DNA of 64,000 nucleotides. It comes from CBDCWT01 sp965223305. Its GTDB lineage: Bacteria > Planctomycetota > Planctomycetia > Pirellulales > Pirellulaceae. Location of the stretch: contig CBDCWT010000019.1 in the NCBI GenBank assembly GCA_965223305.1, positions 62,001 through 126,000 on the forward strand, written 5' to 3'. The translations under genes were made by a program, and so were the position numbers. The notes under the pieces were generated by a model, which saw only the letters and a list, made by a program, of their open reading frames with translations, was not told the DNA's origin and made no database searches. Numbering within the stretch: position 1 is the first letter of the stretch; each line of letters starts with the position of its first letter. Of the stretch, positions 17,718 through 28,100 are shown in pieces.

Positions 17718-19123
17718 TGCCGCGCATCCTTTACTGGAACGTGAACAACTTCACAGCGGACCGCATCCGCGTGGCGGGCCACAAGCGCTCCCGCGACGAC
17801 GATTACGGGGCCCCGTCGCCCGGAGTGATCCACCGGCAAGTGATGAGGGACACGTTTCGCCCCGGGCTCATGGGGTTCGTCCAAGATCTCGACTTCATCG
17901 TCATCGTCGAGATACTCGGGACGGGGGGCGGCGTCGTAGAGGGACAGCTCGTGGCGGATAACGGGCGCCAGGGCTGCCGCGACCTTCGACAGTTGATCCG
18001 GCAAGGCGTCCCCGGTGGGAACAGCTGGCGGCTGGTGCCACCCATCGTTACTGGTGCCGGCGGGCGTCGCGAGGCGGTCGCCGTGTATTTCCGCGACGAT
18101 CGTTGGTACTTCCTCGGACCCCAGGCGCTCCCGCAGCCGGGCGTAGCCTTCCCGTACCCGGTGGACTTCAGGGGGCAGTACCTCACGAACCGGCCGATTC
18201 CGCCCGCATACCCATATATGTCACCGGGCGGCGTCGCACTACCCGCTGCGCAGCGGAGAGAACAGCGGCGGGCCGGGCAGTACCGCTTCCCGAACGCGGC
18301 ACCGCCCGTCGGAGGCGGCGCCGCGCCTCCAAACGTCCAGTTCCCCGCCGCGGGGTTCCGCTCGCCCTGGCTCACCGCGTTCGGCGCCCGCGGCGCGGCC
18401 GGTGGGCCCGCCGATCTCATCCGTATCGCGGCGTTTCACGCCACTCCAAACAACATGTTCCTCGCGGCGAACAACTGGGCCGACCAGGGGACGGCGGCGC
18501 TGGCAAACTGCTGGGATCTGATGGGACGGCCGGCCGACGCGCCGAACCAGATCGACGTGATCGTCGGCGACTTCAACGTCGACAACACCAACGCCGCCAA
18601 CTTCGCGGGGGTCGGACCGTTTGCCGGTCTGATGGCGAATTACACGCCGCTCGTGCAACCGGGGCCCGGAGTCGCCGCCAATCAATTCAGCTACTACCAC
18701 ACCCACGGCAGGCCCGCCGGCAACTGGAATACCGAGATCGCCCAGGCCAACTTCGCCCCGCCGCCGGCAGCGAACGTCCTCGCGGTCGGGGACTTCCCGG
18801 GGCGACACTACTCGGATCTGTCGATCGACAACGCCTTCGTCCGATACCGCGGCGGCGCCTTGCCGCCCGGGGGCGGCCACAGCATGACGATCCTGACCGG
18901 CGTACGTGATCTGCCCTACCCGCCTGTCGCCGGCGTGCTGACGGGGACCTATCAGGAGCCGCACATGGGCGCGACGACTCCGGACCAGGCGATCATGCAC
19001 TGGAACGGGCTGACCCGGGCCCAGGCGAATCTGTACGACATCAACGAGTATTTCCGGTCCTGGCACAACTACGGGAAGCTCTACTCGACGAGCGACCACT
19101 TCGCGCTCCTGTTCGATGTCTAA
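17717..19123 (+). CDS. Endonuclease/exonuclease/phosphatase (DNase I fold) family protein
   Basis: The 468-aa protein retains the catalytic landmarks of the EEP superfamily. These are an asparagine in the opening strand (ILYWNVNNF), Glu65 in FIVIVEILGTGGG, His241 in IAAFHATPN, Asp285 and Asn287 in VIVGDFNVD, and the terminal Ser-Asp-His at 459-461 (STSDHFALLF). A proline/glycine-rich insert separates the two halves. No signal peptide is seen. EEP enzymes cut nucleic acid or phosphoester lipids. Sitting between two giant proteins and overlapping the first by one base, it could be the enzymatic cargo of the system; that role is inference. Confidence 0.85.
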   Translation: MPRILYWNVNNFTADRIRVAGHKRSRDDDYGAPSPGVIHRQVMRDTFRPGLMGFVQDLDFIVIVEILGTGGGVVEGQLVADNGRQGCRDLRQLIRQGVPGGNSWRLVPPIVTGAGGRREAVAVYFRDDRWYFLGPQALPQPGVAFPYPVDFRGQYLTNRPIPPAYPYMSPGGVALPAAQRREQRRAGQYRFPNAAPPVGGGAAPPNVQFPAAGFRSPWLTAFGARGAAGGPADLIRIAAFHATPNNMFLAANNWADQGTAALANCWDLMGRPADAPNQIDVIVGDFNVDNTNAANFAGVGPFAGLMANYTPLVQPGPGVAANQFSYYHTHGRPAGNWNTEIAQANFAPPPAANVLAVGDFPGRHYSDLSIDNAFVRYRGGALPPGGGHSMTILTGVRDLPYPPVAGVLTGTYQEPHMGATTPDQAIMHWNGLTRAQANLYDINEYFRSWHNYGKLYSTSDHFALLFDV

Positions 19124-19138
19124 GCGGAGGAGATGCCG

Positions 19139-22100
19139 ATGAGTCTCGACACGCTCCGCCAGAACCTCGTCAACGAGGCCGCGGGCGGCTCGATGACGAT
19201 CAACGAAGCCGCGTTTACAGCGGCCGGTCTGACGGCGCCCGACAAGCTCGACGAGAATCTCAAGAAGGCCTTCGTCGACATGCCCGAGACGGGCCTATCG
19301 ATCGAGACGGATGCGTCGAGCATCGGGCCGATCAGCGGCGACGCTTTCCACGTGAAAGGTCGCATCGCCGTCGCGATCGCGGCGGGCAACACGGTCGACG
19401 TCGAGTTCTCCGCCACGAAGAACGACGGCGCGGTGGTCGTGGGCATCGACCTCGGAGCGGACTGGACGCTCGGGAAGAGCTTCCTCCCCTTGTCGGGCAA
19501 CACGTTCGCCGAGCTCTCGATTGCCGACGCTTGGTTCTTCTTCGCGGGCCAGGCCGAGGCGGCCTATCCGTGGAAGGGTGGAGACGTGGCACTCGTGCCC
19601 GGGCTCAACCTGGCGGGCGATCTGGGGTTCTCCAGTTATCTCGATACGGCGACCAAGCTGCTCCCGGGCCTCTCGCCTTCACCGTCGTATACGCTCGTCG
19701 GAGCTATCGACCCGTCGCTGACGATGAACGAAATCGAGGGCAGGACGGTTTATGGCCCGCCGGGGCTCGACCTGACGACACCCCCGCTCGCCGGGGGGAG
19801 TTTCGACATCGGGCACTTGAGCGTCGAGGCGCCGCACGTCGACATCACCATGGTCGATCTCGGCGGCGACATGGGGCTCGTGCCGACCGTGTTCATCGCG
19901 ACCCGACTCCAGCTCCCGGACGACGACAAACCGCCGGAGTTCCGGGTGGGGCTGACCGCCGGCAAGACGAGCATGGCGGCGTTCGAGCTCGTCAACCCGA
20001 TCGACGACGAGGTCGCGCTCACTTTCGACCAGCTGTTCTACCTGATGGGCGGCAGCACGTTCTACAGCTTCCTCCCGCCTCAGCTGATCCGGTTCCTACA
20101 GGCGTTTGGGTTCGAGTCGTTCGGCGTTCTCGTCGACTACGGCGACGGGCTGAGTGTCTCGGCGATCGAGGTGATCATCACTTCGACCGAACCGTGGGTG
20201 GTGCTCGAGGACCCCCATCTGTCACTCGTACTCCGGCTGAGCTGGACGATCAACTCGCCGCTTCAAGAAGAATCCGAGCAGTACGCCCTGCTCGAGGCGA
20301 CGGCCAAGTTCTTGCCGGACCTCTTCCCGGGCGATCTGAAGTTCTCGATCGACACGAATCTGGTCGTCCGAGGCGGGTACTTCGCCGACGACGAGAGCGA
20401 GTACATCCGCTTCACCAGGCTCGTCGCGGAGATCACCAACGATCGGATCTCGATCAATCCCGACTGGTTCGAGCTCGAGTTCCAGGAGTTTCACTTCACG
20501 ATCGATCAGCCCCGGCGCTTCTACTCGATCGGTGCGACCACGTCGCTCAAACTCGGGATCTTCGGCGACGGCAACTTCGAGCTCAACAACGTCGCGCTCC
20601 AGCTCGACGTGCAGAAACCCACACCTCAAGAATCAACGGCGTCCGGCCGGCCGGCGCTCCCACCCGGAGCGTCGCGGCGCCCCGGCTCTTGCGAGGGGGC
20701 GGAGCCCAGGCTCCCCGCGCCGGCGCCGCCCGGCGGCTTCCCGTACGTGCTCGACGCCGACGGCACGATCTACTCCGGGAGCATCACCGGCGATGTGAAG
20801 ATCGGACCGCTCTATCTCGTCGTCGACGCGCGCTACGCGTCGGAGATCTGGCGGTTCAACATGAAGATGCAGCCCGGGACGACACTCTCGCTCCAAGGGC
20901 TCATCGACGCGGTCTTCGAGACGTTCGCGCTCCCGAAGGACATCTTCGACACCAACATCGAGATCTCGGGCGTCGACCTCGGCGCCGTCGTCCCCAGCGA
21001 CCCGAACGCGGCCTCCGAGTACACCGCCGCGGCCACGTTCCACTGGTACTTCAAGATCGGGGGCGTGCTCGAGGTGGACGCCCTCGCCAACCTCCAGCTT
21101 GCGTACAACTCGAAGCTGCCGCGGCCCTACTCGGGCAAGGTGTCCGCCACGACCGACGTCAAGCTGTTCGGGCCCGGGGCAACGTTCACGGTCGAGTACG
21201 AGATGGTGAACAACCCCGAGACGAATAAGCCCGAGGACATCGTTCGGCTGATGTGGGAAGGGCTCGTCTTCGAGTACCGGATGGCCGAAGAGCAGCGCGA
21301 GATCACCTTCAAGGCGGACGACACGTGGAACCTCGGTCGCCTGATCACGAGCCTTGTGCGGCTCGTCAGCCCGTCCTCAAGCCGCGAGCTGCCGCCGCCG
21401 TGGAATCTCCTAAACGACGTCTCGCTCGGCGGGATGGAGATCAAGTTCAACATTGACACGAAAGAAGTCACGGCCAAGTTCCCGCTCAACATCAACCTCT
21501 TCTTCGCCAACATCAAAAGCTTCAACATCTCGAAGAAGCCGAGCGAACAGGTCGAGGTCTCGATCAGCGGCGACTTCTTCTTCACCAACGACGAGGATCT
21601 CAGTTGGGACGCGGTGAACGAGGATCCGCCCGAAGTGCCGGGCGGCGGCGACTCCGCGTTCGACCTGCGGTTGCTCGCGCTCGGTCAGCGCGTGACGGTA
21701 CCCGACCTGGCCAAGATCGACACGATCAACGACGCGGTGAACCAGCTCGCGGGTTTCGAGACACCGCCCCCGACCTCACGCAAGATCCCCATCTTCCCGG
21801 CCAAGGACCCAGGCACGGCCGTCCTCGTCCCTGGGGGAGACGAGCCGCTCGCGCCGAGGTTCTCGGCGGACAGCAACTGGCTCATCGGGACGCACTTCCT
21901 CGCCGTCTCGAACACGCTTGACCTCAAGCTGATCTTCAATGACCCGGTCTTGTACGGGCTCCGCATCGGCCTGGCGGGCGAGAAGGCGAAGATCTTCGCC
22001 GGGCTCGAGTTCGAGATCATGTACAAGAAGATCACGGACTCGGTCGGGATGTACCGCATCCAGCTCAAGCTCCCGGACGCCATCCGGCAGCTCCAGTTCG

Positions 22101-25100
22101 GCGCCGTGACGATTATTCTGCCGATCGTGATCATCGAGATCTACACGAACGGGAACTTCAAGATCGACTTTGGCTTCCCGCACAACATGGACTTCACGGT
22201 CTCGTTCACTCTCCAAGTGTTCCCGTTCACGGGATCGGGGGGGTTCTACTTCGGGATACTCGACGGCAACACTTCATCGCAGGTCCCGAAGGACACCACG
22301 TGCGGTCAGTTCAAGCCGGTCGTCGAGTTCGGGCTCGGTCTCCAGGTGGGGCTCGGGAAGTCGTTCAGCGCGGGGATCCTCAAGGCCGAGATCTCGGTCA
22401 ATGTGTTCGGGATCATCGAGGGCGTCGTCGCTACGTGGCGTGCCTACGATGATGAGCGCGAGACGGCGGTTGCGCTCCGAGACCCGGAAGGCCGGCTGCG
22501 GCTGTACTCCCGGTCGGGCCATGAGCTGGCGGTGGCCGAAGGCAACCCCGACGTCGAGAAGCAGTACTACTACAAGATCACGGGCACGGTCGGGATCATC
22601 GGCAAGGTCGTGGGCTCGATCGACTTCGCGATCATCAAGGCCGAGGTGTTGCTGGTCGTTCACGCCTACGTGAAGGGGACGTTCGAGGCGTACCGCGAGA
22701 CATTCCTCGAGATGGAGGCCGGCGTGAAGGTCTCCGTCAAGGTCACGATCAACCTCGGGATCTTCAAGATCTCGATATCGCTCTCGTTCTCGATACAGAT
22801 CCGGCTCGAGTTCGTGTTGGGGTCCGACCGCCGTAGCGAGGCGCCCTGGGCCTGCAACGGCACCGCCAAGTATCGACTGTCCACGCCGGATACGCAGCGG
22901 CTTCGACCATCGCCGCTCGAGATCGCGGCGGCCTTCGCGGAGCCGAACTTCGCCCCGCTGGCCAGGCCGTCATATGGCCCGCTCCCGCTCGACGTCTTCT
23001 TCATGCCGCAGATCTCGATCGCGGAGGGAGGGACCGGGGCAAGGGACGAGCAGGTCGGCGTGTGTTCGTTGAACCTGTTCATTTCGCGCGACACCACGAC
23101 GCACCAGGGCCAGACATACGAGTCGTTCAAGCGGCTCGCCCGCGACGTCTTCCTGTGGATCTCCGCCAGTTTCTCCGGGCGGGCGACCAGAGGCACGCCG
23201 GACGAGGAGTTGGGCCAGCCGACAACGTGGGCGGACATGAGGGCGGCGGAGCTCTTCTTCGGCGCGAATTCGGACGGGCGATCGCTCCGGTACAGCGAAG
23301 TCGAGAAGTTTTTCGAGGCGTTGTTCATGGTGGACCTCGAGCTTCCGCCGGCGCAGACGTCGATCGACGCGAGCGAGAACGTCCCGGACGCGACGGCGTT
23401 CCCGATGCCGCCCAAGCTCACGCTGTCGGTGACGTACAAGGGACAGTCGGTCGCAGACCGCGACTTCGATACCTGGGCAACCGCCGATCAGGACTACCTG
23501 GACGACCTGCAGGACAAGATCGCGGCCCTGTTGGCCGCCATGCTCGACGAGCTCGAAAAGAAACACGACGAAGGCGCGGCGGTGCGGGCGCTGCTCCGTC
23601 GGGATGCGGTCGCGAAGCAATCCTTGGCGCAGTTCATGTTCGTCGACTTCTTCGCGATGCTGGCGCAGTCGCTCGTGCGTGGCGCGCTCGACGCGTTCGA
23701 CACCTACGCGTACACGCTTCAGGCGGGCGACAAGATCGAGTCCATCCGCGATGCCTTCAACTCAACCGGCAACGAGCTCACCGTCGCCCAGATCGCGTGG
23801 GCGAACCGGGAGCATGCACTGTCCGGCGGTCTCGCCCTCACGATCGACGACGTGCCCTACCCAATCCAGACCACCGATACGTGGGGTGGGATCGCTTCAT
23901 CGCACGGGCTCGATCCTGCCGCGGTGGCAACCGAGAACAAGGACGTCCGCATGGTCCTCAAGCCCGGCGAGCCCATCACGATCGACCAGGTTCCGCACTC
24001 GGTCCCCAACTCCGGGTCGTTGGCGGACACCGCCGCGCTGTTTGATCTGGACGCGGGCCAGTTTGGCGCGGCCATCACGGAGATGCAGGGCATCCTGTCG
24101 CCGCTCACAGTGCTTACGCTCAACGGGCTCGCCTACACGACGGCCGATGGCGGCGCCGATTCGATCCGCTCGCTGGCCGAATCGTTTGGGGTCGAGGTGC
24201 CGACCCTGACGCCTTCGATCACCGGGGTGGCTGATCTGTTCGACGCCTCGGCGGATCCGACGTTGCTCCTGCCCGGGCTCACGGTGCTCCCGAACCGCGA
24301 CGTGTGGGACGACATCGTCGGCGCCTCGGGTGTCGAGCACCTCGCGGGCATGGTCGCGCGTTACCTGTTGGGTGGGTTGCGGCTTCCTACGAAGGGCATC
24401 GACTTCTCTGCTGGAGCGAGCCCATGCGGAGCGACGCAGACGTGCGGGCTGCAGGATGTGACCGGTCAGCAGTTCCCGCTGCCATCGCTCACGGGCTACG
24501 ACCCGGCCGACCCGCTGCGGATCACTCTCACCAACCCGGGCCTCTCGTGGCTCGGCTTCACCGATTTCGTCCACGACGTCGACGCCACGGGCGCCAACCA
24601 GATCAACGAACTGGTGACGTACGCGCGGACGACGGGGCTACAGCCTCCGATCGACTCCATCGGACCCGAGCCGCTCGCGAGCGCCTCGCCGCGCAGGTAC
24701 ACGTTCAAGAGCGACATCGTGCTCCAAGAGGCCCAACCGATCGTGCTGCCCGGCGGTGCGCTACCCGCGGGCACGACTCCGCGCCCGCGGCTGTGGCAGT
24801 TCTCTTCCGCGCTCGCGAGCCAGCTCGCGCGCAAGGTCGACCTCGCGCCGGCCTTCGACGTCGAGATCGGGTCGACCGATTCGAAGGGCGGTCGCATGAA
24901 ACCATCGCCGGCGCAGGCCGCTGCGTTCGGCACACTCCTCAACGTCGCGATCAAGCGGCCGGACGCGGCAGTCGGGAGCGCGGAGACGACTTACGAGCTG
25001 GTCGGCGCCGATGAGCGGTCGATCAACTTGCTCGAGCGGCTGCTCGGCAAGGTCAAGCCAACGGATGCGTCGCCCATCGACGGCATCTACATCCTCTACG

Positions 25101-28100
25101 CGCCGAACGCCACGTCGGACCGGGCGGAGGGACTCCAGTACGACGGCGAGGCGAACTACGCTTCGTTCCTCGTCCGCGGAAACCTGTCCACTGAGACCAA
25201 TCCGCCCGCTACGCCCGGCGCGAGGAATAGGATTGCGGACGCAGACGAGCCGCGCGGTCTCCTCAACACGCCGTACGAGTTCGTTTCACTGCTGTGGGAG
25301 GGCAGCATCGTCCGCTCGGGCGGCTACTACTTCTCGTACGTCCTGCCGGGCGGAGGCGGGCTCCCCGATGCCGTATTCTCTGAAGACGGATCGGCCGTCG
25401 TGTCCGTGCTCGTCGTGTACGGTCCGGGGCAGGCGCCCGGCGGCACGCCGCTCAAAGATTTCATGAACGTCGCGGTCGTCGATGACCCGATCGACGACGC
25501 GAACAACGTCGTCTTCGCCGTCTTCCAGCCTCGTCGCGCGTCCGTGGCGCTCACGGCGGAGACGCGGCTCTCCGACATCGCCGCCAACTACCACTCGGGC
25601 GTCGTCTACATCGCGGAGCAGAATGCAGCGCGCGCCTTGTCGACCGCGGTGACGATTCAGGTGACGGACGTCTTCCACGAGATGGCCCGCGGCGAGACGC
25701 TGGCCGAGGTCGCGGCCTTCTTCGGGACGACGGAGGACGCGATCAAGGAGCTCAATCCGGACGTGGACTTCGGCGAGCTCCACCCCGGCGTCGGGCTCCA
25801 CATCCCGGACGTCACGACGCAACCGGCCGCCACGACACCGGGTCTGACGCTGCGAGATATCGCGACCATCTGCGACACGAACGTGGCCGCGCTGGCGTGG
25901 GCCAACCGCGACGTCGCCGGATTGTTCGATCCCAAGGACGGGCACCCGAGCGGACCTGACGTGCCGCTCGACTTCGAAGACCGGCTTCGCGACGTCGCCT
26001 CCGCGCTCCCGCCCGGCAATTTCGGGGTCGCCATCAAGAGGAAGAAGCCCGGCGAAGACACCGCGAAGCCGGCGGTCTATCTCGAGCAGCAGTACAACCT
26101 CATGGGCTACGACCTGGTCTCGAACACGGACTTCCAGACGATCTCGGACGGGCTTCCGCTCCCGTCTTCCCCGACTGAGGAGATGGATGAAGAGGAATTG
26201 ACGCTGCCGAAGCGACTCGCGCCTGCCGAGCCCGACCCGGACGCCCGGTGGTGGAAGTACCACTTCATTGTGCCCGCGGCGCGCGCGGCGCGGAACAACT
26301 CGGTCCCGGATGGCGACGACCATCCGCCCAAGGCGATGAACCCGTACGCGGGCGTCGGCGGGGCAGTCCAACTCTCGCTCGGCTGGCGGGACATGATGGG
26401 GAACCGAGCCTGGTCGGTGTTCGACGAGCTAGCGCCGTGTACCGACTATCCGCTCGACCGCGCAGCCTCGCGCGTAGGGTTCGACGACGACGTGCTCGGC
26501 CTGGGCCAGTGGGCGTCGACGATCTCCGACCACTACTTCGCCGACGGCGGCTCCCTCGTGATCGAGGTGACGTTCGATTCGAGCCGATACGAGCGCCGTG
26601 AAGACAACGACTGGGAGACGAACGCCGACGCCGATCGTCAGGTGTTCGCCAATCTGTACTACCAGCTCGTCCAGACGAACCGAGCGGGCGAACTCGCGAC
26701 CGAGATCGCCACGACGTGTTCGCTCGACGGTGGATTTGCGGTTGCGGTGACGGCCGACGAGCGCGCCGCGCTAACCGCCTACGTCCTGGCAGCCTGGCGT
26801 TACGTCAACACGCTGCTCACGGCCGGGGATCCGCTCCGCGCCGACCCGCCCGAGCCGAAGCCCGTCTCGGTGAAGCGCGCGATCGACGCGGCACGGGTGC
26901 CTCCCATCTGCGCGATCGAGGTCGCCCTGCGGCTCGAGCGCAGGATCGACACGGTGCTCCCTGAGTTCCGCGGGCAGCCGGCCTCGCGCTTCGCCGATAC
27001 GAGCGTCGGGGCACGGATGACGAAGAGCACCGCGGAGAGCGGGTTCACGATCGACTGGTACACTGCCCAGTTTGCCCAGGCGTTCGACCGGCCGAGCTTC
27101 GCGCTGAAGTTGGCCTCCGGCACCCCGCGCAAGGATCTGGGCGCGTTCGCGGGCAGCGAGACGTTGTGGTCGTTCCGGGTCGGCAAGGAGTCGGGCGAGG
27201 CCTATCGGTTCGAGATCGATGGGCCGGCGGCGTTCTTCGCTCCGGCACCGCTGTCGACAACACTCCTCAGCCGCCAGAACGTGTCGCTCTACAGTTACGA
27301 TCCCGACACCGGCCTCAGCCCGGAGCCCGACGTCGTGGACTCGATCTCCGGCGTGGACCTCGACTCTCTGGCCCGGAAGGCGCTGGCTGCGATCGATTCG
27401 CTGCTCGAGCCACGGATGGCGGTCCCCGCGTTCCTCGTCGACAAGCTCGCGGGCACGACGAGCCTGGAACACGTCCTGTACGCAAAGTACAAACTGGCGA
27501 GGGCGATCGCCGACGGCGTGACCAATGTGCTCGAGAGGCCGGCGCTCGATCCGGTCGCGAACAAGCCCAACTTCGACGCCGCGAGAGAGAAGCTACGGCA
27601 GCAGCTTCTGATTCGACTGTCGAACGCGTATGCGATCGACGCCGTCGTGCAACACCCGCTGTCCGGGGACTCCTCGGCCGGGGGAGAGTACCCGCCGCAG
27701 CTGTACGGCTCGCCCAAGGAGACAGGTGTCGACCAGGGCGCTGAGGCATCGGGCTACCGGACCAGCTCGTTCAAGATCCCGATGACGGACGAGACGCCGT
27801 TGCTCACCTACACGTTTGCGACGAAGGAGGCGCACCGACAGCGCAACGTCCCGATCGAGTTCGATTATCGACCCACAGAAGTCGAGCACCAGATCGGCAA
27901 GGTGCCGGGGATCGATGAGTACAAGGCATCGTCGTGGCTGCGCTTCCTCGACCGTGCCGAGCCGATCCGCGAATCCGGAGCGAGCGGCGAAGCCGGGGTT
28001 CACGTCAGGATCCCGATCCCGCTCCGAGCCTACCCGACGCCGCCATCAGTGGTGAACCAAGGGTTCTACGGGATGCTCGCCACGGAGGACCCGACGGCTA

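Noticed and set aside
19531..21228. 565-codon open frame in another phase of the giant gene
   Set aside because: GC-rich shadow frame; Arg/Pro/Gly-rich with no domain.
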